Below are positions 1 through 13,051 of a DNA stretch of 64,000 nucleotides, piece by piece (position 1 is the stretch's first letter; each line of letters starts with the position of its first letter). Source of the stretch: Tyto alba. Taxonomy: Eukaryota; Chordata; Aves; Strigiformes; Tytonidae. Where the stretch lies: NCBI RefSeq assembly GCF_018691265.1, contig NW_024881303.1, positions 10,843,777 through 10,907,776 on the forward strand, given 5' to 3'. The notes below the pieces were generated by a model. That model saw only the letters and a list, made by a program, of their open reading frames with translations. It ran no database searches and had not been told where the DNA came from. A program made the position numbers and the translations under genes.

Positions 1-3000
1 AGGAAGTAAAGACATCTGAAACGGATCAGTCCTCCTTACGTTACCCACACACACCCTTCTGGCATCTCAGCATACGCTGCTTACCAAGGGTACTGCTGGT
101 GAGTCAGGCAGAAAAATTCAGTCCTCTCCCCCATTTAGGTGCATGTACCCTTAGAGCAACAAATATATTACTTCAGTAAGGAGGTATTTTACATGTGTAT
201 ATCTCTTTACATTTCTATAATTTCTACCAGAATATGATTGGCAGCAACAAGGCATGAGCTCAGCTTTTAGATTAGATTCCTAATAAAACATTGGCTTGGG
301 TGCCCCGCTTGGGAAAACTAAGCTTTCAGTTGCTTGGGGAGATATTTTCTACTCAGAAATGTGGATTAGTTGGGTAAATTAACTGTATTTTACTGAAGGG
401 CGAAAAGAAAAAAAATCTAGTAGCTCACCCTGTTCTTGATAATGGCCCCTACTTTGTAGACTTCCCTGTCTCTTTGCTCCATTGGCACCCCAAACCTCGC
501 AGAACTGCTTTAGGTGAGGGTGACAGCTCACCATGAGTACTTGGGCAATTAATTCAGAGTCTGCCTGAAGTAACAACATTTCCACAGCTTTCTGCCATGT
601 CTCCTCTTTGAACAGAAATACCTCCTAAATGTAGGGAGATTGCAGAAGTCTCAGGTCTTTAATCTCCTTTATTTCTTCCAGATGCCCACAGAGCCTCCAG
701 CTAATTTGTATCATTTTTTTTTGCCAGGAATTTAGGTTTCATCCAACCAGCAGTGTCTGCAGCTGCAATTAGAGTTTAAGAAGCTCTAAGGGTAAGTAAA
801 GAACGGTGCTGGGATAAGGCCAGTGACCTTGAGGCTTTCCCCAGGGAAGCAAGAAACCTGTTGAGAAGCGGGGCAAGACTTCACTGGAATTACACTGCAA
901 GGTCATCCTAGTGTTGCTTTTCTTGCTGATTTTCCCCTAATAACCAAGGCCACTCCATGGTCAACTTGTGAGTCTGGGAGCTTAATTTAGATGGAAATTC
1001 CCTCTTGTCCTGCAGTATCTTTGTCCCTCTTCAAGCAGCAGCAAAATCAGGAGATAACTTGTGAACCGGCTAATCTGGACAGGTTTCCACTGGCCTGGGA
1101 AAACCTGTGTTCATGATCCAGACTTTACTTCAGTGCTTATCTCCACTTTTTGTCCCTAAACCACATGAGAAAGGGAATTTTGGGGTTTGCATGGGCAAAG
1201 CAATGTTTCTTCCACCTTAGCCTTGCTGTTGGAGAGAGATTAATTTCTTTCTGCCATGTTTCTGAAAGCCAGACTAACTCCCCAGATACTCAGCCTGAAA
1301 TGTGTACACAGTGGATAAAACTTCAGCCCAAACAACAGACATTTGAAAAGTTATAGGGAAGAAAACCAAGGTAAACATGGAGTAACCTTCCTCAGAGCAG
1401 ATCTACCAAGCTGATCAGTCCTTAGCAGCGTTGCTCAGTGTTCTTCTGTCTGGTGTTCTTGTGGGTAGGCACCACTCCACTTCCGTGATTAGACAGTCTC
1501 TATCTGCAAATCCTACTAAGCACACATTGAATCAGCAGGTATCTTAAGAGGAGGAGGTTTATCTCAGTTCTTAGGCAATCTCTTTCTTTGGGTTCTTTTA
1601 GCCTTCAATTTAAGATGTGTCAGCAGGAAAATAAGCCACCAGAGTTGTTAAATTTAAATGTAAGTATCACTTCTGTGCTTTCCTGTTCTCTTGAGTAGAG
1701 GAAACCTGAAAAGATGTGTGTGTCTGTAAGAAAACACTTCTTTAAAAATTGAAACTAAGGAAGTAGAAATGAGGATCTTCATAAAGTATACCATCTTTCT
1801 GATGATTTCAGTATTTCTACTGTTAACAAAGTTTACTGAAGTTGACTCTGTTCCCACTGAAATCTCCAGAAAGATTTCTGTTCACATGAGGGTTGATCCA
1901 GGACCCACACAGAAAATCAAGCAAAATAGTCCAACATCCAGATTGTCACGCACAGTATTTTGTGTCTCACCTGAGAGTTGTCTCAGGCTGCACATACTCT
2001 GACTGTTTCCTTGCTCCAGGGTCTCTGGCCTCTTGTCCACACTTGCTCTCTCTTGCAGCTTCTTTTGTCCTAATCATTGGCTTATCTTTCTCGTGGAAGC
2101 AGAGCGTGTTGGTAAAGGGCAGGAAGGGCTGGCACACACCCACGTCCAGCTCTGATAGCAAACTGGGAAGTGGTTGCAATCTGGGAGCTCCCAGGTACCT
2201 CAGCTTGGGTTTATCATAAAAATACATATACAAGTCAGTTTAGGGACTGCACTATTGCTTTGGACCTGAAAGTAAGCCAACGCAGCCATGCTGATTTGAA
2301 CACCTTAAAAAACAGAGAAAGCAAACAGAGAACTCAACCAGAAACCTGCCTTGCAGTAGCTCTGGAAAGGTGTAGGTTATTACACTTGGTACTGCTAAAA
2401 CAGGAGAAGGTCTTAACTTGAAGTTCTGACAGTTTCAACATCCCTCTGGCTCCTTAAACCATGGGAAGAGCATTTTGGGGAATACCTGCTACAGCTCGGA
2501 CAGCAGCAGCAGATATTTTGGGGTGATGTTACCTGTAACAGTCCATGAGTTTATAAGAATAATTAAGTCTTCTTCTCTAAAGGAACTCCAGGCAGGCATA
2601 ATTTTGTTCAGACTATTCCCAAAGTGCATTTTGGAGGCACACTTGAGCAAAAGGTCTTTTGGGTGACTGCATCCCTCTCTGTGACCTGCTCATGCCTCAA
2701 CCAAGACCCAGGCCTGGCTGTGTCACAGCCTCCAGGAGCCCCCAGTCCCCAGGAGCTGATACAAGGGGGACAGAGACTGTCGGGAGAACATGGCAGGGGG
2801 AATGCCCTGCCAGAAGCAGGAGGGCTGTGTCCTGCTTTTGTGTCTCCACTTGCTGTGTCCTGCCAAGTGGACCTTCTTCTTGGCTTCTCCATCAGAGAAG
2901 CATTTAAGGGCAGGGAGCTGGACTGGACCAGCGTGATGGCCAGGTCATGCTGGCAATAACATGTGAGGAGGAGGTTGACTTTGCTTCCTTGGCTGTACGC

Positions 3001-6000
3001 TGTGAGCTCTAGGCTGTTGTAAATAAATACCCAAACCCCCTTGGTGGCCACTCTCGGGCAGCTGTGCCCGCAGGCTGGGAGGACGGGCGCTCTGCCCAGC
3101 TGGGCACACAAGCCAGCGGCTCTGCTGCTGAGCCTGCTCGGGCAGACCTGGCTGAAACACTGGGTTGCTCAATCCTGGCAAGCCCGGGCACTGGGGCTGA
3201 GCGCTGGTGCCTTAGAACTGCCAGAGAAGAAAGTTTGAATGTTTCCATAGTTCAGGTAATAGCCAAATGAAGACTTTCTGGAGCTGAGACCTTGGATTTG
3301 CACCAAAATTTAGCTTAAATCTTTTGTTGCATCAGTTCTTCATTCTTGGTCACAGTTCAGCTCCCCGTTCTTGCTACATATTAATATTTTCACGCTTCTT
3401 AGAAATACCTTATTTTTTTCTTCATAATTTGTCTAGTGTGACTAATTGCTTGGGCATTATTTCTGTTCCTTGTTTGGGACCTTCCCCCTTATCCTCTCCT
3501 ATTATAGTGTGATGACAGCATGAATATTTTTGGTGTGAATGTTTCTGTGAATACAAATTCTCACCAACTTTTGCAATGCTTCATGTGTGCCAACATCCAG
3601 GGCAAGTGTAAAGCTGAGGTAGCAAATGCTGCCACACAGCCTTCCCCCAAGCAAACTCTCATCAAGAAGGGAGATGTCTATATTTGACTCTAGTTTATCC
3701 AAACATCTGCTAGGAGAATGAGACTCTCAAATCAGATGTGATTATTAATGAAACTCAGGATTTGTATGTGTTAGCTGAATTTCACACCTCCCTCCAAGCA
3801 GTGGGGAAAAAAAAATTTAGGCCTGATAGTAAGTAGTAAGTAATGAATCCAGATGTTTGTAAAAAGATGTATGCATAGTCACAGGTTGTAAATCAATCCC
3901 CCTTTTTTTAACAAAGTATTTTAAAGAAGGGTACAGACTATTTCAGTAGTTTAGGACCACTGGTTCTAAGATGCTGTCTGAAATTCCAGTTCATCTGTGA
4001 TCTAGCACGTTTCTCGCTTAGAGGATGCAAGAAGCAGCATCCAATGTTTGTTTTTTCTCTGACCTACTGCTGAGTAATTGAATCATCCCAAGCACCAAGC
4101 TAATGTTTTTCCTCCCTAGGAGAACACAGTGTTACCAGGAAAAGGAGAGGAGGAAAAAAATTAAAAAGGCAGCTGCAGGTGTTTATTCCAAATGTCATAC
4201 AGTATGTATCTGAGACCAGGAAAGAGCATTTTTGTAGCTGAAGAAAATATCCAAAAAGCCAAATGAGCATGATGGTGGTGCTGAGCCCCTGCCACCAATG
4301 AGGTCTAGGAGGGCATAGCAGATCTGGCTGATGGCATGCAAATGCAGGTAGGCACAGACAAGAATGCAGGACCTGACTTCTGGCATATTATTCAACATTC
4401 CCAGGGTAGATACCTGAACTACAGATGTTCAGAGCTGTCAGAGCACCAGCCCAACAGGCTGGATATTTCCATACAGCAAACAAAATGCTGATAGAGGACA
4501 ATCTGGGCTCATTTTGTCTCACAGTGAGTAGCCAAACAAGTATCCATCTTCCAGTGGTGTGGGTGGGCTAACTACTTTGGGCCGGGACCTGTTGTTTGTA
4601 AGTTTTTAATTCACTGTCCTGTGGGCAGGCAGAGAAACTGGGCAGAGACTGCCACTCCACTGTTCTGGACAGAGGCTGGCAAACTCCTCACAGCTATTGC
4701 TGCTATCACCTAGTAGTTGCGAAGGTATCAAAAAGCATTTCTTTGTCATGCTGTGTTTTGGCCTGCCTGCCCTCAGAATGATATGGGCACTTACTGAAAG
4801 GAAATAATTTTTTCCTGGTAGTGTTGTCACATAAGTTGAGTAGCGCTGGGGATAAGGATGGAGAGAGAGCTACCAAACCATTTTGGGCTGCATTGGTAAG
4901 AGCAGAGGCAGCATGGTTCCCCTTGTGCATGAGATCCAGAAATGTTGTTGTTATACACAGAGAGTATAGCTGTCCAGAGGACCTTGTAGTGCAGAGACAC
5001 AGCACTATCAGACAGGAAGGCTGGTGACTTCTCATTCACAGATAGGGCACGTCTTTGGCTTTTGGAGCCTATTACAAGCACATCCTCCCTTAGAGTATAT
5101 AGAAGGAAGAGGAAAGAAATTAAATTATATGAGTAAAGCAAGTGTTTCTTGCATGTCTGCTGTTTGATTCTTCCATGGACAAGGTGCTGGGGGATGCCTA
5201 AAAACTTCCAGCAAAGTATTTTTTTATTTTGTAAAGGGAAACTGGGTTTTGCACAAGATAGGTGCCTTTTGAATGTCCGGTTTCAGTAAAAAGTTTAAAT
5301 TTTGTGTTTTTTGGTTGATAAAACATGTCCATGGGGTTTTATTGAAGTGCTGCCCTTAGGTTTTTGTTTTGTTTTGTTTTGATTTGTTTTTTTTTTTTAG
5401 CTCTACAAAAGCTTCTTTTTCCAGAAGGAAATAGAAATTTTACCTTTATTCAACCTGTTCTGCAGAGCACTAAGACACGCAGACCAGTGGCTGCATTTCA
5501 CACGTCTGTTACAATCTGTGTCTCTGTTACCAGTGGTCACATCAGTGGTGACTGGAACGTGTCCCTGTTGAAAGCCCCATCCAGGAGGAGCCACCCCCGT
5601 GGGTGCTGGCTGGCAGCGGTGCCCTGCTCCGCGAGGTCCCATGCCACTCAGCTCCTCCGCCCCGAGCAGTGTTCGGGGGTGAGGCAGGTGGGCATGTGTT
5701 TGCCCTGATCTGCTCTACCTGCTTTGCAAAGGGAGGATTTTGGCTCTCGGATGTGTCATTTCTGCCTTGTTCGGGAGCTAAAAATATTGGAGTGTCATCT
5801 CAGAAGTTGTATTGCTGTGGCCACCTGTGATTTCAGCTCAGCTGCAGCATCTCAAGGAAGCAGACTTGTCTGGCTTTCCAATCATATAAAAGCACCAGCA
5901 TAGAGTGCATATGGTAGCTGTGATCGGGGGGGGCAGATTACTGTCTCCATTACGTGGGTGTGGAGCAGAAGTAGCTCAGCTGAGGCTGGTGCAATTATAC

Positions 6001-9000
6001 ACGCACAGCTTGGATCAGAATCCAACCCTTGACATTAAACAGCCCTCAGTGATTTTTTTTTTGTTTCCCCAAACCCCAAGATTAATTTTAGAATAATGAG
6101 ATCAGCTCTCTAAATAAAGAGTTTTAATGGGAAATCTTTTCGAAGGTTCAGTTTTCTGCTACCACTTTAGCATTGCAGATACAGTTCAGGACCATCTCTG
6201 CTTTACCAAGGGTCCAGCCGTAATTTGTTCACTGGGTTGACAACCTCCCAGCAGTCCTGGCAGGGACAAGGGGACTTCCCAGTTCTTCAGACCTCTTGTG
6301 TACTGTGACTTGATGAAACAGTCAATCCAGCTTTAGGGTACCTGGTACTAGAACAAAAATACCAGAGTTCTATGCCACAAAGTGCTGATGTTGCATAAAA
6401 TCCCTCTGCCCGTCCAAGCGTGGGCGGAAGGGGTTGCTGGTGTGGCACACGGACAAGTTTTATGCCCCATCGGTTGTTGCCTGCCTTCCTGCAGCTGGAG
6501 GAACACCAGCCCAGACGCTGACCTGTGATTTCTGGCTAGCTGGAGAGGTCAGATGCCTCTGGCCGATGCAGATCCGATTTACACTGCTGAGTGCTGGGAT
6601 GCAGCCCGGCTGCCCGGGGAGCTGCATCCCCAGCCGCAAAGCTGGCCTCGGCTGTGACTTGCCTAAAAACAGGCAGTGCAGCTCCACTCTGTGGGGAAGG
6701 AGGGGAAGCAGTCGGGGAGCTGGCACGGAGGATTTCTCCACTCACTGGCACCCAGTGGCTTCATCCTCTGCTGGGATGCTGAGGGAGATCCACCGGCTCC
6801 CCCCACCCCCAGGTCTCCCCTTGTCCCTTCTGTGGTGTGGGGCTGGGAGCCCCCGTCTACCTCAGGCTGCGCTGGAAATCTCTTCTGAGATGCTCTGCGA
6901 CTCCTTCTACCTCACATTTTTTTCAATTTACAGGCTTAGAAAACAACAGCAGATGACTTTGGGAGGATATTGGACATGGGATTAACAAAGACCCGTGGAG
7001 GACTTTGCTTTCTATCTTCAAAGGTGTGCGCCTGCCCAAAGGGGATGTCCGTGGCAAAATTCCCTGTGCTTCCATGGGGAGTGGCTCAGAGCAGGGGTTA
7101 ATCTTCAACTATTTCACCCGCTGCTGCCAAAATCACCTCTTTCAGGTGATGGGCCCAGCCTTTACAAGGGAATGCCCGCTTGCCCATGTAGCACATAAAA
7201 ATCTCTAGTACCATGCTGCTGGGGCTGGCTCTCCATTGTTTAGAACTCACCAGGGTGCTGATAAGGTCCTGAGCATTCATGGTCCTGAGGATCACCGACC
7301 CTGGCAGAGGGTCAGCTGAACTGGGGGCAAACCCTTTTTTTAGGTACTAACTGCTGGTGGCAAGGCCAGTCCATGGTGCAGCAAGAAAGGGCAGTGATGA
7401 AACCAGGCTGGCTCTGCCAGGGCTGCCAGCATTCCGTTACGGGGTTGAGAGGGCTCAGTACTGCCAAAAGACCCGTCTTTTGCAATATTCCTGGTGAGCT
7501 GGGGAACATGGCAAAGACACATTTGTTTTGGGATCACTCAGGCTTTACCCCAGCCAGGATAACTTGCAAGGCTGATCTGAACAAGTCACTGCTCCATGTG
7601 CCCCATCGAGTAGCAAGTGCTGAGGGTGTTTTGGGGCGTCCAACAGCGATTAGTCAATGACCTCTGACAGCTGATTTTTCCTTGAGTAGTTTTGCCCTGG
7701 GCTGAACTTCTCCTCGGCTGCCCTCGGAAGATTACCAAGTGAATAGTGCAGCAATGTACAGCTTCAGCTTGGTATTACTGAACGGGTCCAATTGCTTCCC
7801 TATTATTTTGGCTGACAAAACCAGTTGTGCCCTCTAACTGTCACAGCTTCCAGCAAGCTGTCTGCTCATCTCTGCCCCTAAATGTCATCAGCAGTGACAT
7901 GGATCCCTCAGAGTCTTGTTAGTGTGTCTTGCTGGCGGCATCTCTACTTTTGATCCCAAATGACAGTCTCAGCCATCTGTACTTCGATCCTGGTGCTCAA
8001 AACAAGTCAAGGAGGCTGTTTTCCTTGCCTAGTAGCTCATGCCAATCTCCAGCATTGGCATCCAACACTGGGCCTATCTTTTTTTCCCTTTTGCCAAGTC
8101 AGGCAAGGTTTATTTGGTGCTATGTGCTGGGATGGAGGTGTGTTCAGTGCACTATTTATCTTGCTTGGATCTGTTAAAATGCACGGCCTGTTTGCTGCCA
8201 TGATAACTGTGCCATGGCTGGAGACTCTGTCTTGAGCTGCCTTTTGCCATTCATTGTGTTGCTCTCACTATGTTTTCTCTTAACACACTGTAGTCAGGGA
8301 GGTACCTGCCAACTGCTCACGTGCTTGAAGACTGCAGTCTTTTAGCAGGGTCTTTTAGCAGCTTGGATAGGAGGAGGTTTGGGATATAGTCTGCTTCGGT
8401 TGCATGTTTTTATTCTGCTCATGTTTTTACCATATAAATATTTAATCCCAGGTTTGGCCTCACTTGGATTACAAAATTACACAATTTTATTGAAGCTGCT
8501 GTATCCAATACCAATGGCAGCCCTATTGCTTCCTTCTCCCTTTTCAGGTTTGTCATGTCCCAAAGCTGGGACTCGGTCACTCAGCTTCCTCCTGGTGCCA
8601 TGTGGCAGCTGTCTCTCAGACATGGTGTGACACCTCTCCAGGCCCCTCTCATCCATGGTGTTATATCCAGTTGTCTCACGTGCTGCCAAAGAAGGTACTT
8701 GAGTGTCTGAACATCTTTGTGTAATTTAGAATCTCCTCAGGAGTGTTTGGATCATGCCAAGCTTTAATTTTGCTTTGGTTAATTGCAGTTTGGTTTCTTT
8801 TCTGTGTGAAGCTGAGAAATGCCTGGGAACCCAACTTGCTTATCCTTGGTCCCTTTGACTGTTTACCTTCTGCTTTCTTTTTAATCCATATAACTTCAAA
8901 TCAGTAATACTTTTTCCCTCCTTTTTCCTGAAGCTCTGACAAAATGACTTCTCTTGCAGTAATCACTGTTGATGGCCTGGTGTGGCATTTGCTGATATTC

Positions 9001-9825
9001 TCTGCCCTTCACTGTTCAGGAGTAGAACATTTGCAGTGCATTTTTTTTTTTGCACCAGATTTTCCTCCTCTGCTTTGTCCTTTGTCCTCCTCTGCATTTC
9101 CTTGTAAATAGCTTCTGGTGCTGTTTTTCCATGTGTTTCTGGGCTTTTCCAGGCTGGCTTAGCAAACTAGCTCTGTGTCTGCTTCACGCAGGCTGCCTTT
9201 GGAGGGGCTCTACTTAATTACGTCTGTTCACATCTCCAGCTCTTGGGTGGCAAATGGAGTTTCTCTGAGCATTTCTGAGCACTGCCCTGGCATCTTGGTA
9301 TTGTCTCTGCTTCCTGATGAGGCCAGGCTCTTTCCCCTGAGCCCACAGAGCCTATAAGGCTCCCTGAAACAAGTGACTGAACTTGTCCTGGCTGTGGCTC
9401 ATGCCCTTGCCTCACCCAGGAGGTCCCAGGAGCACGTTTTCATGGTGCTGTTGTGCAGGTGCTGGCTGTGTGTGTGCAGCAGAGGAGCTGCAGCGTGTCC
9501 CTCTGCACGTAGCCACATGCAGCTGGCGGCTGCTCCCCCTTCTCCTAGATGTGACTCCAAGCAGGGGCTTTGCTCACTGGCCTCCGGAGAGAGCAGGGCT
9601 GGCTGGAGAGGGGCATGAAACTCCCCACCGCACCAGGATGCCGTAGGGATCAGGTGTTGCAGCGCTGAAAGGTGACTGTGAACACGGTGGTGGTTGCAGT
9701 GTTCCTGAGATGTACAGATCGGAGCTGTGGATGAGCTAGACCCAAATGCAGACCCAAATTCCACCACCCACTCATGGAGGTGATAGGAAGGTGTGTTATA
9801 TTGTGGGCAGAACAGAGTGATGGGA
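1..9825. other. Non-coding stretch at the left edge
   Basis: No coding exon, RNA gene or clear transposon is recognised in this 9.8 kb. Local GC-rich patches occur at about 3.05-3.2 kb and 6.45-6.85 kb, and a T12 run at 5387-5398. ORFs up to 183 codons (plus, 6434-6985) fall in the GC-rich patches and show no domain. In particular I do not see the coding start of INF2, which would be expected on the minus strand if gene order follows human. Confidence 0.5.
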
Positions 9826-9985
9826 CAGGGGCTCAGCTCTGCCACCACTTTGCTGAGGGCCCTTAGTCTTGTTACTGTGCTCTTCAGAACGGGATTTCTC
9901 TCTCCGTTACACAGGGATATTGTGGCTTTGTAGTATATTTGAAGATCACTAGATTGACAGCTGTACAAAAGGTAAGACTTATTCT
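9826..9985 (+). mobile_element. Ancient MIR/CORE-SINE-type element (degenerate)
   Basis: The plus strand carries the SINE core in order: CAGCTCTGCCACCACTTTGC (9834-9853), a decayed GTTACT block near 9871-9876, a CTCTCCGTTACACAGGGATA block near 9900-9919 corresponding to the ATCTGTAAAATGGGATA region, and a TTTGAAGATCACTAGATTGA tail near 9939-9958 like that of amniote CORE-SINEs. A 189-codon minus-strand ORF overlapping it is therefore not a gene. Identification is from memory of the consensus. Confidence 0.6.
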
Positions 9986-9990
9986 TGTAT

Positions 9991-11859
9991 CAACATATTT
10001 CCTTCAGTAGAGCTAACCCTAAGCTACCTGCTGATCCAATCTGGACACTCGTGGAATCAGTCGTGGGGTTTATACATCAGTTCCTTACTGAGATGGCGCC
10101 ACATCCAAATTGTGATATATGCTGTTAATGCTCTCTTAACACCTTTCTAATTTTTAAATAAAGATACTTTTTTGAAGTATTCCTCTTTAATCCCAGCCTT
10201 ATTAATGTGTTTAAGGAATAAACAGAGTAATAGGTGGAGCAACAACTTCATTCAGTTTAACAGTTTTTCATAGTGGCATGGCTGATGAAAACCTGCCTCC
10301 TCTGCAGCTAATCCCAGGTGGGGGAGTCAGGAAGACAGAACAGCAGATTAGTAACCGTTCCGCTGATGTCTTCTTACTACATCAACATTATATTGGCAAG
10401 GAAATTGCAGGCTTCCCACTTTGACATAGTTATGGTGATAAATTAGGTATACAGAAGGACTAATGATGAAATTAAATGGAGTTATGAATATATATTAGAT
10501 CTCTTTCCCAAGGTCAACTCTGGATGACACAGCAAAGCTATTGCAATAACAGGTAAGCGTCAGTCAGTGATGGGCAGCATGTTGCTGAAGCCTGGATGCT
10601 AATGTTTAAGGGTGTACAAAGAGAAGGAAGGAGATAGGAGCTTTCAAGTTCATAGTATCTCCCTCTGCTCTCAGTGGATCCCTGTTTTTAATAGGCAGTT
10701 TTGCTTGTTGCCACCCTGACGATTAACTAACCCAGCACCCTTCAGGCTACTGTTCCTTGTTAGGAAGCCACACTGCTGCAGGATTCGAGAGCTGAGCTCT
10801 GAGTGCTGGGTGCCACAGGCACATGTCCTCTGGGGATGTCCAGTGTCCCAGAGGATGGAGCCTTGGGCTTTTCACATGCTACTCAGCAATTCAGGAGGCA
10901 GTACAATTTACTTGGCCCCATCCCAGTCTCCCCTGTATAACCCGGGGCAAGTCATTTGGGTCAACATTTCAACAGTGACTGGTGATGTTTTATTCTTTTT
11001 TTTTAAAGCACCTTCATGTTTGATTGTTTAGCTTGGGGCAACTAAACTGGCTTCAAGCCAAAGCTGCCAGCCTCCCCTCTGCAAGTAGGGCTCTCTCAAG
11101 TAGCATAACCCAAATACAGGACTCAGAATTGCCAGTCGCTTCTGAAAAGCCTGTGCTTACATCTGCTGTCTCCCAGGTCCCTGTGGTGCCCACAGAGATA
11201 ACAGCACTGCCTTTGCCTCCAGGAATGCTGAGGGCACGGACACAGTAAAAGTAGAAGGGTACTCTCAGACCCAAGGGGATCAAAAAAGTGTCTTAAATAG
11301 ATATTATTTTTTTGTTGAGATTTAATTCCATTTCCATAGTCTTTCTAAGTACTACCACATGGAGTCGTACAGCTCTGTGGGCTTTGCCCTGCAATTGGCT
11401 GCTGCGTCATTCCAGAGGAGCTGCACACCCTGCAGGGAAATGCTTTGTGAAGCGGTTCTTGACAGACGTCCCTCTGCCTTCTAAGTGATATGAGAAGTTT
11501 TATTCACATTTCACCAAGTGACCTTGCCCAGAGCTGCCACTCTGAAGTGAACTCTCTACAACTCTGCAAGTTGTGTGTATGCAGCAGATTTTTGTCTCTA
11601 CTCTTTTTCAGGTGAGGATGTCCTTTTCTAAGGTGGGGGCATCAAACTGCGCAGTTTTCATTCTGCTTTTTTTGCAGTTCGTAGAATAAGTGGAAACCTG
11701 CTGGATTTGCTTTTAGCTGGTGAGCAAGTGTGTTTGGCTTCTACCCCGGTAGTAAAGAGAGGGGATGTTTGTTCCCAGAGGGGTGCCCGGGCTGTCCCAG
11801 CTCTGCAGGAGGAGGTTCAACCTCTTCTCAGGGAGGAGACGTATTACAAGCCCGTGTCA
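9991..11859. other. Non-coding stretch between the old SINE and the CpG island
   Basis: No gene recognised. It includes the weak SINE-like segment near 10.93 kb. GC content rises from about 11.7 kb into the island. Confidence 0.55.
10896..10990 (+). repeat. Possible SINE/MIR-type remnant
   Basis: The segment CTGTATAACCCGGGGCAAGT at about 10934-10953, plus the next five bases, agrees at about 20 of 25 positions with the MIR/CORE-SINE core about the ...GACCTTGGGCAAGTCACTT region, as remembered. Flanks are too degenerate to extend the match, so this is a weak call. Confidence 0.33.
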
Positions 11860-12630
11860 CCTTGTGTCAGGGCGCCGAGGCCCGGCCTTGGGGAAGGGTC
11901 AGGGGGTGGGAGAGCTGCCGGCGGTGTGGGACAAGTCGGGGGGTGTGCGCCCTTGCAGGCCAGCTCTGCCGCTCCGGGCTACGGCCCCGCTGGCCCCACA
12001 CTGGGCAAACCTGAGTGGGTCATGCAGCCACCCAGCAAAGGGCGTGGGATGGGGACACCGCGGGGCCGTTTGCCAGACCAGACACTGGCCTATTTCTCTC
12101 CTCTTCGTCCTCCCGAGTACTTTCTGGCAAGCAACCTAGCGCACGAGGGTTTTTCATTCCCCTTAATTTCCAACTCTTGGAAAGGCGCTTGGAAAGCCCT
12201 TCCCGGTGGGAATGCGACTTCCCCCGTCCCCTCCTGCTGCCTCCTGCAGAAAACCTCCCGGGCCCTGGCAGGACCGCGCTGCGGTAGTAGCCGGTTTGTG
12301 GCAGCAGAGGGAGCCGAAAGCCCGGCGGGGGGCCGGGGCACGGTTGGGGCTGGGCGCGGCGGGGGCCCCCCAGCTCCCCTTTGGGGAAACTGCGGCACCG
12401 AGGGGCCGGGATTGCGCAAGGCGTGGGGCACGGCAGGTTTAGCGTCCCCACGTGGGGCTTTCGTGGCCCGATCGGGGTGGTTTTCACTCCTTCCTGGGAT
12501 GCCCAAGCCTCCCAGCGGCACACGGGACTCGTCTCGGGTTGTGCGAGCCCTATTCGAGGTGCTGGCTCCGCACGGGCACAGGACCTACCCGCTCAGTTCC
12601 CTGTGCCCGCTGGCCACACCGAGGTGAGGG
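11860..12630. promoter_or_regulatory. CpG island, no gene recognised
   Basis: About 0.8 kb of GC-rich DNA in otherwise AT-balanced sequence. I count about 20 CpG dinucleotides in 12261-12445 alone, a density seen only in unmethylated promoter islands in vertebrates. Several frames on both strands stay open across it (up to 306 codons on plus, 11707-12627), which is expected from GC richness, and none shows a domain. A good splice donor shape, ACCGAG|GTGAGG, lies on the plus strand at about 12622. The island is 51 kb from the TMEM179 start. It may be the promoter of a divergent neighbour, a lncRNA, or an alternative TMEM179 start. Confidence 0.75.
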
Positions 12631-12999
12631 TGGAGCCCAGCGCGAAATGCAAACGCTATTCACTTGTTAGGGTGGCACATGTTGCCCTAGTAAGTCATGT
12701 CTGCATCCTACCAAGCGCTGATGGTGAGCTAGAGAAATAATCTGCTGGGTCAAATCAGACCCACAAACCATCAGCCGAGCGAAGTGGGGAGGCTTATGAA
12801 GATGTGCAGAATTTTTCAGACATGAACTGCCTTTAAGTTTTCTCTAGTGCCAAGCACCAGCTACCTGGAAATTTTACCAGGTAGGGAAATACAATATTTT
12901 CAGTGGTATATACAGTATTGAAATTCCCAGCCCAGTGGAATCCAAATTCTAAGGCAGAACAGATTTCCAGCCTGCTGTTTCCAGGAGGCTGCACCCTCT

Positions 13000-13001
<2 letters not shown>

Positions 13002-13049
<48 letters not shown>

Positions 13050-13051
13050 TT
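13002..13051. repeat. A32 followed by (TA)9
   Basis: A pure A run (13002-13033) joined to a TA microsatellite to 13051. It could be the old tail of a plus-strand retroposon, but nothing recognisable lies upstream of it. Confidence 0.9.

Noticed and set aside
9399..9968. 189-codon minus-strand ORF
   Set aside because: Its middle overlaps the SINE-like remnant read on the opposite strand, and the rest is Ser/His-rich with no domain. Length is within chance expectation.
1..12000. INF2 coding exons on the minus strand
   Set aside because: Expected by gene order, but no minus-strand frame shows the formin N-terminal domain sequence. If present, the coding start lies left of the window.
11707..12627. 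306-codon plus-strand ORF across the CpG island
   Set aside because: GC-rich DNA lacks stop codons in every frame, and four other frames are also open here. The product is Gly/Pro/Arg-rich without any family signature.
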